DNA of 64,000 bases from Antedon mediterranea (Eukaryota; Echinodermata; Crinoidea; Comatulida; Antedonidae). Positions 40,301 through 51,506 of the stretch are shown here, one piece after another; positions within the stretch are counted from its first letter, which is position 1, and each line of letters begins with the position of its first letter. The notes under the pieces were generated by a model. That model was given only the letters and a program-made list of their open reading frames with translations, was not told the DNA's origin and searched no databases. Location of the stretch: the NCBI RefSeq assembly GCF_964355755.1, contig NC_092672.1, forward strand, positions 25,666,501 to 25,730,500, given 5' to 3'. The translations under genes were made by a program, and so were the position numbers.

Positions 40301-43300
40301 AAAACCATGGATCACAACAGGAATTTTGATTTCAATAAAAAAGAAAAAATAAACTTTATAAAAAATACCTTAAAAACCCAACACAATTATTAAAACAAAT
40401 ATATAAAAAGTACAAAAACAAATTAACTTATTTAATTAGAATTCGGAAAAAACAATATTATTCCAAAAAACTGGATGCGGCTCGACACATTCAAAGCAAA
40501 CATGGAAAGTTTTAAATGAAGTTCTAAATAGAAAAAAATCAAATGAGGTAATTAACCATAGTAATACAACTTTGGTATGTGATCCAAAAGGTATGTCTGA
40601 CACTTTTAATGACTTCTTCTCCAACATTGGAAATGAATTAGCAAACAAAATACCAAATTTAAACAATTCTGACTTTAAACAATATATGAAAGAGAGTCAA
40701 TCCCAATCTATATTTTTCAATCCTACGAATGAAAAAGAGATTTAATTGAAATAGTTAGTCAAATCAAAAATTCAAATTCAGAAGGTGTTGATAACTTAAG
40801 TAATCGCATTCTAAAATATATTATTGCTGCTGTGGCATCTCCTCTTGTACATATATTTAACCTGTCTCTTGAGACAAGCATCGTCCCTGATAGTATGAAA
40901 GTAGCTAGAGTAGTTCCAATTTTTAAATCTGGCAATAAAAGTGACGTCAGTAATTATAGGCCAATCTCTATTCTGCCTACCACTTAAAAAATTCTTGAAA
41001 AAATTGTTCAAATTAGAGTAAATAATTATATCACAAAGTTTAACATCCTTAATAATGCACAATATGGTTTCAGAAAAAACAGTTCTACTTTTATGGCCGT
41101 TGTAGATCTGGTTGAACGAATAACCGATGCGCTTGATAAGAAAACAAATACCATCGGTATATTTATTGATTTGTCAAAAGCGTTTGACACCATCAACCAT
41201 GATATACTTCTAAAAAAATTCGAACACTATGGCATAAGAGGCACGGCACTTAAATGGTTTAGAAACTATATTAGTGGAAGGAAACAATTTACGTCTATTG
41301 ATAACACAAGTTCGTGTTTGATGGATATCAATTGCGGTGTACCACAGGGTTCAATTCTGGGGCCTCTACTATTTATTTTGTACATTAACGATGTATTTAA
41401 TTGCTCAAACTCGTTATCTCTTGTTTTATTTGCTGAAGACACAAACATATCTGCATCTTGGATACGCTCATAGATCTAGTTAATGGTGAACTAAAAAATG
41501 TTTCGGATTGGTTCATGTGCAATAAACTATCAATCAACGTTAAAAAAACTAATTACATAATTTTCCGCAATCAGCGAAATCCAAGTAAATTAGAGAATGT
41601 AAATATTTATGTCAACAATAAAAGAATAGATAAAGTTAAATCGACTAAATTCCTTGGAGTACATATTGATGAATTTCTCACATATAAGAATCACATCAAT
41701 GTTACAGCTAGGAAAATATCGCGATATGTTGGCATACTATATAAAGTAAGACATTTTTTACCAACCTATGCTCTCTGGACAATATACAAATCACTCATTG
41801 AACCAGTATTAAATTATTGCAACATAATATGGTGTAGTACATTTCCAAGTTATCTAGATGAGTTATTTAAACTCCAGAAAAGGGCATTTCGAGCTATAAC
41901 ATGGTCAAAGTTTAATGATTCAATGACTGAATGTTTCTATAAATTTAAACTTCTTAAAATTGCGGATATCAATAGGTACCAAATTGGGCTCTTCATGTAT
42001 AATGTTACTACTAATCAGGACGTGCGTTTTTCATCGCTCTTTATTAAAAATGGTTCTTACCATTATTATAATACAAGATCTAAAGACAAAATAAGACTTA
42101 GAAAACGTAATCGTACTTCTACCAGTTTTACTGTGTCATGTGTGGGACCTAAATTGTGGAATGACTTGAGTTACGAACTACAAAGTACCAAATCAATATA
42201 TATATTTAAATCATTGTTTAAAGAACATTTATTATCATTTTACAAATAATTTTTAAATAATACTTGTTGCAGGATTTAGCTTTTTTTATTATTTGTGTTT
42301 TAGTTTTTAGGCTAGTTAGGGACGTAAGGGGACACAATTAATCAAGCTCTTTTGAGTTTTTATGTGTTTCCTTTTCATCTTTATTTTATGTTCTCATATA
42401 TTGTTGTATATTTTCATGATTGATGATGAATAAAGAATATTTGAATTGAATTTGAATTGAATGGTCGTTGGCTATGAAAACGTTTCGGGAACTGTGACAA
42501 CGTGTACTATAAATCACCGCAGGCCTGGAATTTCCATAACGTTTGGTTGCATACAATAATATTAATTAATTAACTACTTGCCATTCTATTCCCTGCCGTA
42601 AAATTAAAGTTACGTGGTAGGCCGAATGTAATTAAACTAGGCGTACTATAAAGTACATTCATTTTCAAATAACCTACCAGCTTCTTGATTTTTCGCATCG
42701 ATAAAATTTGATAGATTCACAAATGTTGCCACGAAATGTTTTGATTTTCAAGTTTAAAGTTTGTTCATACTCGATTTATGATTGTTTTTATGTTTTTTTA
42801 ATCCTTTAAAAAAAATTTACAATAAATATAAATCTAAGAGGAATAATTTGTATTTATAAAAGTTATGGCCAAAAATACCAATCATCCTCTCACAGAGATG
42901 GCAATAAATTTGTGAATGACGTCATATCGCAAAGGCCCACTGACCTTTGGGTGAACCCAAACATTTTGAGGGAAACCCTCCTAGCATCGCCTAAAACATG
43001 GTCATTTTTATATTAAAAAAAATTGAAAATCCATTAAAAAAAAATGTAGGGAAAGTGGCTGTAAACTTCTAATTCAATTTTTACTAATTCACTCAGGTTT
43101 GCTCTCGGTACTCATTTTCATCACTATTTTATTTATATTTATTATAGCTTTGTGGATTCCAATTAAAACTGTTCATGATTTGCTGAATGACTTTGAAGGT
43201 GTAGATGAAATAAAGACTTTCTTAAGATTTCTGAGGTCTGTTGGATCTATTCTTTGGCACGAACGATTGCATCTCCTCAAAAACTTTATCTGTTCAAATC

Positions 43301-45093
43301 CTGCTCTGTTCATAAAAGCTATCAAGATCATAATGATGAAGGATCATAAGGAGGCTCTTATAAAGGCATATAAACCAAGATGGCGGCTAAATCCTGTTCC
43401 AGAGGATGATGTTACATATGTGATAGCAAATCAGATGTATTCCTCTCGTGGATGTATCAATATGGAGTCCATTAGGCGGATCTTGAAGGCAGTTTTAGAG
43501 GATAAGGAGGATATTACCATGGTTATGGTAGCTCTTACACACTTTGATGTCTGCAAAGAAGTAAATATCTGCACTCCTGACATCAAGATTCTGGAAATCC
43601 AAGAAGGATTAGAAGCTGGTGTCACTATTCAGGAGGAGAAATGGCCTCAGATAGCCACAGAAGTGCTTCAGCCAAATTCACCTTTCAATGGTAAATACCT
43701 TTGAAAATACTATTAATGAAAAAAAAAGTATACCTTGGTAGTACTAGCCCAAAAAATTAACTAATCTGTAAATATTTATATATTCTATACTGCATCTGTT
43801 GTTAAATAAATACAAATACCGTAAATACGTATTAAAGTTGTTGTTATTGTACAAACACTGTATACCATATATTGTTTCATCAATTTTTATTTTTACAATT
43901 TATTTACATTACAGATGATGATCTTCCACAAGATCTCTTAACGGCTGTTGCTAGAAACCTTGGTAAAGACTGGGTTGCATTGTTACTGAATTTAGGATTC
44001 ACCAAGAGAGAAATCGACACTGTGTCCGCTCAATTTGCTGGGAATTCTCATGAAACTATTTTATATATCCTTGAGACTTGGAAGAAAAGAAGTATGGATC
44101 AAAATATTGATGCTAAGGCACAACTTATGGAGACTTTGAACAAGATTGGAAGATCTGATCTGATGCAAATCATCAAACAGTTTGGTAAAATTTCAGTCAA
44201 AAGAATGCATCAGTGTAAAAATTTGTTTGTATTTGATTAATATAATATACATAAAAGAAATTGTAAATTTATTTCAGATCTTTATGACGTTCTTGCACAA
44301 CAATTACACATTGTGTTACCTACTTTTAAGAAATTAAAGAGGGAGAAAATTTACTTTTTTCCTGCTTTTTTGAAAAATGGAGAAGCACAAATGTCAACCT
44401 TCTGGCAGGTGATTCAAAAGAAGTTCATGAACCATCAGAATTACTCCTTTGATCTCGGTACAGATCATGGGCAAACCTTTGATGAGATATTTGTGAAGTT
44501 CTATGTTATTCTTGTGGAGACAACACTGACTCACCAGATATGGAAGGATGGCATGCTAACTGAAGGGATTGATGATGCTAAGGATAAAGGTGTTCTTTAT
44601 TATTTTCAATTCAGATGCACAGGTGACAATATCAATCTAAATGCCAGTGCTGCTTGTAATGAAGGTAATTGTCGTTTGTTTCTCAAATTTCTATAAAATG
44701 CTGATTATTTTTAATCCACTCCTTGAATGAATTGGGAAACTGACTATACTGAAACAGATAGTCCACATTCACTGATGGATTCCATAGTATGTGATATTTT
44801 ATTTCTGGGAAATGTTTAGCTTGTTCCAAATTAATAGTGTTAAACTATACAGTATGTTTAAAAGTGATCTTGAAAGTTGGATTTCATAACCATAGACCTA
44901 CAATGTTAGTTGACCTACAATGTTAGTTGTGCAGGTATTATAAAGTGGTTCGTTTTAAATTCTTAAAACTATTGCAAAGACTGCTATCTTGAAAATATTT
45001 TTCTCTTTAAATTTCTAATGTTTTTTGTTAGCCATTCCAAGTTACTGTGAAAAAAGGCTCAATCTGCTTGTTGAGAATATGACTGAGATCTGA
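34351..45093 (+). CDS. Roco protein: 2x DED-like, LRR, Roc, COR-A, death domain, COR-B
   Basis: Seven exons: 34351-34870, 35834-37971, 38082-38289, 43148-43690, 43915-44184, 44278-44664, 45032-45093 (TGA). The join is 4128 nt, 1375 residues, in frame throughout. The ATG follows an acceptor at 34330 and an in-frame TGA in the leader. Domains: tandem DED-like bundles (about 8-85 and 95-172), Tyr/Gln/Pro- then Ser-rich linker (to about 515), about seven LRRs (517-710), Roc GTPase with P-loop GTFNSGKSS (about 751) and VGTHAD (about 858), COR-A (about 960-1080), death domain (about 1137-1225), then a COR-B-like end with FFPAF and WKDG. The switch motif reads EFAGD, Glu in place of the usual Asp. 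Known Roc-COR modules dimerise and couple GTP state to signalling; death-fold domains recruit partners. A cytoplasmic innate-immune or cell-death scaffold is inferred. Confidence 0.88.
38356..38875 (+). repeat. TTAA-type MITE copy (family E), truncated, Roco intron
   Basis: Colinear with 47450-47975, including GCACTACCTA, TACAAATTGGGGAA and GACTTATTTTTCACATTTTT. The outer ends are missing or replaced. Third intron of the Roco gene, upstream of the LINE. Confidence 0.75.
39219..40232 (+). pseudogene. LINE AP-like endonuclease domain
   Basis: The open frame carries the apurinic-endonuclease order: NNVRSL, then GFSETW, GGGVCLY, VGMLYRPP, ILGDFNQD and, near the end, DITDHLPIF. These correspond to the metal- and DNA-binding motifs, including the GDFN and D-H pairs. 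In live elements it nicks target DNA to prime reverse transcription. The frame runs out at 40232, where an intact element would continue into the RT. Confidence 0.85.
40740..42249 (+). pseudogene. LINE reverse transcriptase and C-terminal region
   Basis: RT motifs appear across frames: SNYRPISILP (ending at a stop, 40987), QYGFRKNSST, FIDLSKAFDTINH, GVPQGSILGPLLF, then LFAEDTNI at about 41434 where live enzymes have A-D-D; the first catalytic Asp is Glu here. The frame changes at about 41455 and continues with KFLGVHID, PVLNYCNIIW and a closing GPKLWNDL to TAA at 42249. The stop, the shift and the altered active site mean it cannot be functional. Confidence 0.85.
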
Positions 45094-45164
45094 TTGTAAG
45101 TATCAGTTGCATGTAGACCTACTGTATTCCTATATCATTACAAGAATGTCATCATGGCAAATAT

Positions 45165-45395
45165 TGTCAATATCGCCACCAATCGATTTCATTATCAATA
45201 TCATCATTCAATATCATCAATTTCATCGTAAATCGATATCATTCAGTATCATCACCAATCGATTTCATCATTCAATACCATCATCAATCAATATCATCAC
45301 TGTCATCATCAATCGATATCAACATTAAATCAATCAATATCAACATTAAATCAATCAATATTATCATCTATATCAACATCTATTGATATAAAAAA
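45165..45395. repeat. Low-complexity ATCAAT/ATCATC tract
   Basis: Imperfect repeats of ATCAATATCATC and AATCGATATCA over about 230 bp in the Roco 3' region. Confidence 0.75.
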
Positions 45396-45556
45396 ATGGT
45401 TATACTGTATTTGTTGTGCCTTGACATTGAAATACCTTGGCCTAGTGCATTGAAATTAACTACAGTACCTTGTAAATAGATTTATTTAAAAAATGCATTC
45501 ATATTTTTATATTTCTATTTAATGTAATTTATCTAACTTATTTGATGCATTGTTTG

Positions 45557-45620
45557 TCTCGTTCACCTTTGAGCAAGATTATTCATGAAAAAGGCGCTAT
45601 AGAAATGTGGTATATTAGTA
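45557..45620 (+). repeat. L2-type 3' tail relic
   Basis: Reads TTGAGCAAGATTATTCATGAAAAAGGCGCTATAGAAATG, matching the tail of SINE family G. Confidence 0.6.
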
Positions 45621-45966
45621 TTTTTATTGTACTATATGTATCATATTTTATATTGTTAGTTGACAAAATGGTGGTCTTAGTGTAAAAAAGGTTGAATAAA
45701 CGCTTTTCTCCCCTTATATTATGTTGCTGGAAGTAAAAGTATTTGTGCTTGCTGCATGTTGTCTAACATTTTCTAAATACTCCACTCTACATTCTCTGGA
45801 TTAAATTTATTTTCTTCTCAAAATTATAAACTGAAAAACAAATGGTCTAAACAGATTTATTGAAAATGTATGACACTTTTGCATTGGACTGATTACTTAA
45901 TTAGCAATGTCTCTTTACAAATAATCCAACACATCCATAGTAATTGTTTTCTTTTCTTTTTTGCAG

Positions 45967-46055
45967 TACTATGTACCATTATTGCTAGAGAGTTTACAGT
46001 AGCATCAGTTACTGATGGTGTTATGGTTTGTTATCATTTTACAATAAATTTGTAA
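45967..46055 (+). CDS. Possible alternative last exon of the Roco gene
   Basis: A strong acceptor (pyrimidine tract then GCAG at 45963-45966) precedes an open stretch in the same phase as the 44664 donor: it would add about 29 residues (VLCTIIAREFTVASV...) and ends in TAA at 46055, overlapping an AATAAA (46041-46046). It could replace the 45032-45093 exon. Coding nature is unproven. Confidence 0.3.
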
Positions 46056-47366
46056 ATAGAGTGCTCAAAAATATATCTTAACTAAAAAAACTTCTCTTAA
46101 CTGTTTTCATTGTTTAATATTTCTATTTGTGAAATAAGATGTGTAGTACATAGTTGATGTGACAACCATGAAATCCACACCTGGATGAAGGTGTGGTGAG
46201 GGTGGTATTTGTTATGTAATTAGCATGCATTTACCTATTGGTTAAAACAATTGCATTCAAAAAAATATCTTTGTATTAAACTCTGTAGTAAAAATGAATG
46301 CCCATAGAACTGGTGTTCTCAACAACTATAGATTTTAAGAACCTTTTCAACATGGTACAGCATGTATTATGTACTGTTACAATATAAAATATAATGTACT
46401 CTCTGTCTGTGTGAATAAATATTCAGTTATTAAAATGTTATTTACATTATAGTTGAGCTTGCTACTCTAACCATTTTTTTTATTATTATATAAAATAATG
46501 TAGCAATTGTAAGCTTTAACATGTTTTTTCAATATTTTACCCAAAAGCAATATATCCAACAACATTAAAGTATCAATAATCCTGGCATCGTACAGTAGAT
46601 GTAACATGTATTTTGATCGTGATACTGCAGTAGCTACTAAGTGAAGTTAAACATTACCTTTATTGTCAAAAGTCTACTGTTAGTGCGCTTAAGTCCAGAT
46701 GTGTTTTTCTGTTGACTTATGTGCATGTATGCTGTATTTGTAGATGTATTGTCAGCGTTTAATGAATACTCGACCCATACGAATTTTTGTTTATACAGTA
46801 TCTATATAAGATTTTCATCCAAAAAATGCTAAGTTAAGGCTTTCTTTCCTTTCCCCTATCTTCTGTGCATGAACAGTATCTCAATTTTTGTAGATTTAGT
46901 TTTTGGTGAAGGACAACCCAATGCATTTAAGCAAAATGCCTCTCTTTCTTTTGCTATTTTTAATTTATTACTGTTAAGTTAACCACGGTCACACCTTTGA
47001 GTTTTTCCGTATTAAAATTAAGTACATTTATTATTATTATTTTATTATGATAATTTATTAAGATCTTCATGATGTACATTGATAATAAATATTTAGTGGT
47101 TGAAACCTTTGTATCTTTGTGTATGTTCAACGGAATATTTGATATTCACCTGATTGTGTTTATTTAGAGCATTTGGAATGAGCTTCAACTTGGAACAAAA
47201 TTATTTTTTAAAACGAACTTCAAAATATGTTTGTTCAACAACAAACCCAAAATTGTTATTCAGTTGACAAATAATATTTTATGTTCAACGACATGTTTTG
47301 TTGTGATGAAAAATGAAGATTTATAAAATCAGATTTTGAATAGGCCATTTTGTAGTTTTAATAAAG
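46056..47366. other. No gene seen
   Basis: AT-rich intergenic sequence with a short TTATTATTATT run near 47025. Several AATAAA-like hexamers occur, none tied to a transcript. Confidence 0.4.
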
Positions 47367-47370
47367 TTAA

Positions 47371-47996
47371 AGACCCCTTCCCTGCAATTTCGGACGTTTT
47401 TTGGGAAATAATACATATATATCACTTTAAAAACATTAAACCATGTCATTCCTTGTCTTAAATGTACGTTTTATGGTAAATTATGATAAAAAGTGAGAAA
47501 CAATGCACTACCTAAGTAGCTCGCGGCGATCGACCTCTCGTGGACGGTCTTAGGCCTAGCCTGGCTAGGCTTAGTTTTGTAGGCCTAGCTGGTAAACATC
47601 GGTAACGTGCGAACATCGTACGCTAGCTATATACCTAGCCTGACGTTGTATAGTTGCTGCATTAATTGTCTTTCTATTTTTGCCAGACTCCGTTGATACA
47701 AATTGGGGAAAACCCGGTATTTTCGCTGAAAAGTTAGGAGTCTTCCATTTGTTTTGGCCTCACGATCGATCGAAAAGTGGGCGAATTACAGGTGAAAAAC
47801 AAAAATATCAATCCGCGCGCAATGCATTTTGGGATTTATAGCGGGCCGCTATAATTATTAAAATCGACTTATTTTTCACATTTTTAACCGTTTAAAGACG
47901 AAAAAAGTTATCGCAATAGGACCATATAGTATTATTTTTACATTAAATATAGTTTGTGATCTTAAATTAGATCTAAAAAACGTAGGGAATGGGGCT
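47371..47996. mobile_element. piggyBac-like MITE with TTAA flanks (family E)
   Basis: TTAA lies at both borders (47367-47370 and 47997-48000). Terminal inverted repeats: left AGACCCCTTCCCTGC, right inverse of AGCCCCATTCCCTAC. TTAA duplication is the mark of piggyBac-type elements. The interior is non-coding and shared with 38356-38875 and 10936-11006. Confidence 0.8.
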
Positions 47997-48899
47997 TTAA
48001 TTACTTCACCCAGAAAAAGAAATATTTATCAAAATGGCATTCAACAAACAAATTTAATTTTTTTTTCGGGGACAATATATACCATTGATGGTTTTACAAG
48101 TAATTAAATTATTTGATTAGTAAAGTTATGTTATTTCATTATAATTTTGATTAATATAATTATAATACTGTATTTAATCAAATCATACTTTGATCAGGAT
48201 AGGAAGTCAATAGGAAGAGATAAGGGGTCAAAGTTCAAAATTGACCAATTATAACAATGTATTATATACATAGGTATTATAACCAATTTATTGAATTCAA
48301 TTTGGTTTAATACATTTGTATGGTTATAGGTATCTATTCAGTCGCCTTATAAAACAAATACTTTTCAATTAAAGGTCAAATGTCAATATTGACCAATCAT
48401 ACAAGTTGCATATAAACCCAAATAAAAACTAACATTTAAGACAAAATGTTATGTTTTATCACTCTGTTAAGACATCTATCAATCATACACAATCAAAAGA
48501 GCACATTTATCATTACACAAGTTGACATATGTCAAAGGTCAACATTTGAACAAGTGATATACTAAATAATGCAAAGTTATTCAAACTATGAGATCGATGT
48601 TCATAAATGTAATCACGTTATTTGATCAGTGAAGTTATGGTATTTTTATATTTTTTCTAGTGCGCATTATTTTAAATGTATTAATATAATATACGGTAAT
48701 ACTGTAAAATAAATAATAAAATTATTAATATTATTAATATTATGACGGTTAAAATGTTATGATGTTAAAATGTTACGCTGACCTTCAATGATTTGCCACT
48801 ATACAGTTGCATTAATTAGGGCTACAATATTCGTTTTTGGAAAATAAACTACTATTCATCAGAACCAGAGAATACCAAATCGTACAGGATAGGGCATAG

Positions 48900-49970
48900 G
48901 CAGATCCAGGTGGCCAAACTCAATCCACAACTCACTACACAGACAGACCACAATTTTTATATAGCCACAGATAGTTTGGCCCATACAGGAAAGATTTTCC
49001 TGTACACAAAAGATTCTAAAATAGCCCATATGGATTTGACCGAATGAACCCTCTATTAAGGACCATTTTGGGATCTCTATGTGGTGTGCTACATAAGGCC
49101 CTGTATTAGAAATGAATATGGGGTAAATAGTTCATAGATGAACTATGGAATAAAACTAAAATGTTCACCCTCAATCTTTAAATAACATTTATGGATTTGC
49201 CCAAATGAACCCAAGGGTCGATCCTTCATGGACCTTTCGGGGTTCTCTATGTGGCTCTACAAGAGACCCTATATTGGAAATACTGTATGTGGGGTGAAAA
49301 TGTGGGTCCATAGAGATATAATAAATATCCCTGTGCACCCTCGATCATCCATAAGGAACATTTTATGGATTTGCCCAAATTAACCAAAGGGCCGGTCGTT
49401 CTCCATGGATGGAAATATAAGGGGTGACACTGTGAGTTCATATAGACAGGTGCGGCCCATGGAATAAAGCTGCCTGTGCACTCTCGATCCTTAAGAAACA
49501 CTTATGGATTTGCCAAAATTAACCCCCCAAAGGCCGGTCCTCCATGGATGGACATTAAGCCCCATAATGGAAATATAAGGGGTGACAATGTGGGTTTATA
49601 TAGACAGGCACATGGAATAAAGCTGCCTGTGCACTCTCGATCCTTAAGGAACCGATTTGGATTTTGCCTAAAATGAAACAGCAGGTCATCTATTTAGACC
49701 CTTCTCTACTGTATGTTCAGTTCTACATTTGGTCCCTGTATCGAATCAATGCATTTGGCTACATAAGTTACTGTGTTAGAAATATATCGGGTAACTAAAA
49801 CTGTAGGTTCCAATATTAAGCCATGGGAAAAGCCTGTCTGTGCACCCTCAATCCTTTTCAAAGGAACCCATATGGATTTTCCAAAATGAACCAAGGGTAA
49901 CTTCTGAATTCTCTATGAACCGTACATTCCGTTTATTGGAGATACATGGATACCTGATTGAACCTTATGT
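48900..49970. repeat. Degenerate tandem array, ~135-205-bp units
   Basis: The phrase CCTGTGCACCCTCGATC or variants starts units near 49003, 49160, 49332, 49468, 49623 and 49829. Each continues with TATGGATTTGCC, then GGTC-CTCCATGGA and GGAAATA-AAGGGGTGA. The two central units are most alike. Confidence 0.8.
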
Positions 49971-49984
49971 ACAGGATTTCAAAG

Positions 49985-50600
49985 CAATAATCACACTATT
50001 AGATTGAATAAAAATATCTATTATAAACAATTTGCCGTTAGAAATCTCTATGCCATGTCGTTATTTAGATGAGAAAAAAACAGGTCAAAGGTTAAAATTA
50101 CATAAAAATAGTGTTTCAGTCACTTTTTGAAAAAAATGTTGCATTATGGCAAGTATAAACATATATATTGTGAACAATTTGATACCAAAATTGGCTCCTT
50201 ACGACAAATATTTATTAATTTATGTTTTTATACCTTATTCAATTATGTCAAAGGTTAATAACCACACTTCCGGTCATTTTCAAGCAATATCATCTGTTAC
50301 ACTGAATATAAATGTATATCTTGGGAACAATTTGCTCCTATTTTCAATTCTCTCCGACCTACCGTTACTTAGATATAGCAAAAAGAGGTCAAAGGTCAAA
50401 ATTGCTAAAATGGGGGTTTCCGGTCAATTTTACAAAGAAAGTTCTGTTAGAGGTAATATAAACATATACATTGTGAACAATTTGACACCAAAATTATCTC
50501 ACTAGGTCCAGAATTTCCAGAGATATAGTATGTTTTTATATTGGTCAATTTTGAACTTTGACCCCTTATATCTCGAAAACGCTTCCTATCCTGATCGATT
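49985..50600. repeat. Second degenerate tandem array, ~140-165-bp units
   Basis: Units share GTCAAAGGT-AAAAT, then CGGTCA-TTTT, AATATAAACATATA and TTGTGAACAATTTG-ACC; they begin near 50083, 50249 and 50390, with partial units on each side. Confidence 0.75.
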
Positions 50601-50742
50601 ACCTTCCATATTCGTAATCTACGGAAAATTCTGGTCTAGAAAAGTTGGATGGCAATTTGTCCCCTTTCGGGTGGTGATTTCCCCCCTCCTGCCACCAGAC
50701 TATCTTTATAAAGATCTTTATCTTTATAAAGATATACCACGC

Positions 50743-50900
50743 TGTACCACGCCAAGAGTGTTAAAAATTCGCTATTCAATCGAGTTTGAACAATACCATG
50801 AAAGCCCCAGTGGTCTATTGGTTAGGATATCTGGACATCTGCATATCAAGCAGAAGGTTCCGGGTTCGAATCTCGGTGGGGGTGATTTTTTCTCATTCTC
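50743..50900 (+). mobile_element. tRNA-like SINE (family H), first copy
   Basis: GTACCACGCC leader, TCGAGTTTGAACAATACCATGA, then a tRNA-like module (50804-50883) with D-arm TGGTCTATTGGTTAGGA, a 5-bp anticodon stem TCTGC/GCAGA around a 7-nt loop with ATC, and T-arm GGGTTCGAATC. Because the leader is repeated with the copy at 51507, I read it as a SINE rather than a tRNA gene. Confidence 0.65.
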
Positions 50901-51115
50901 ACAGATTTCCTCATCTATATCGTTTCAAATTAATTAATTAAATTTCAGTATATCACCAGGCGGTTAAAAATTCATGTTCTGTACCTGATGTGTTTATATA
51001 CTTATATAAAAGTATCTCTTCGTATAACCCGCCTCGTGAATAAAAATACTGAAAAGGTGAGGGCGTATCAATTTGATCTCTGTTGCGCGTGCGTACAATT
51101 GAGGACTAGTGATGT

Positions 51116-51505
51116 TCCGCCGGCGTAATTTTTTTTTCCAGGACGAACGTGGGCAAAAATCATGAATAATTCATGATTAATTACGACATAATAGGGAACT
51201 TTATAGAGGGCGCTATATAAGAATGCAGAGAGATTAAATAATTAGTGTAAACAACGTTTGCCAACCGAAATGTTTGGTCTAGTGGTAAAGGCTTTAACCT
51301 ATTACGCTGAAGCCCTCGGTTCGAGGTCTTTCATGAACATGTTTTTTTTAATAGTTGAGAGAGATTATTTAGAGGGTTAGGTTTAGTATATTTAGGAAGT
51401 AGATCAGCTATCTTTCAATTCTTTATAATAGAAAATAATTAAGGTAATGAATTATTCATGAATTCTGCCCACGTTCGTCCTGGAAAAAAAAAACACGCGT
51501 TCCGC
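51116..51505. mobile_element. TIR element (CCAGGACGAACGTGGGC ends) with SINE inside
   Basis: TTTTTTTCCAGGACGAACGT at about 51129 is inverted at ACGTTCGTCCTGGAAAAAAA (51471-51490), with ATGAATTATTCATGA palindromes just inside. It carries the family D SINE and abuts the family H SINE. Confidence 0.7.
51268..51395 (+). mobile_element. tRNA-derived SINE (family D), second copy
   Basis: A box TGGTCTAGTGGTAAAGG, B box GGTTCGAGGTC, then GAGAGAGATTATTTAGAGGG as in 10597-10725. Confidence 0.65.
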
Positions 51506-51506
51506 C

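Larger units (their letters stand above)
39219..42461 (+). mobile_element. CR1/L2-type non-LTR retrotransposon, dead copy, Roco intron 3
   Basis: An AP endonuclease region is followed by reverse transcriptase and a C-terminal block, on the host strand. The 3' end is a TTGAAT/GAATTTGAATT repeat at 42440-42461 after AATAAAG. Frames are broken between 40232 and 40740, there is a stop at 40987, and there is a frame change near 41455. The clade is a guess from sequence style (CR1/L2/Daphne group). Confidence 0.85.
48190..50605. repeat. Inverted repeat pair bounding the tandem arrays
   Basis: GATCAGGATAGGAAG plus AAGGGGTCAAAGTTCAAAAT (48195-48245) recurs inverted at about 50537-50602. About 60 bp are similar. 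Outer flanks do not match, so the element borders are unclear. Confidence 0.6.

Noticed and set aside
43097-43147. Transmembrane segment in the Roco protein
   Set aside because: Better explained as the polypyrimidine tract of the acceptor at 43147; no other Roco feature calls for a membrane anchor.
49247-49894. ORFs in the 49-kb region
   Set aside because: They lie across degenerate tandem units on both strands with no domain; they are by-products of the array.
50804-50883. Functional tRNA-Asp gene
   Set aside because: Extra bases between D-arm and anticodon stem, an unusual anticodon and a repeated leader favour a SINE head.
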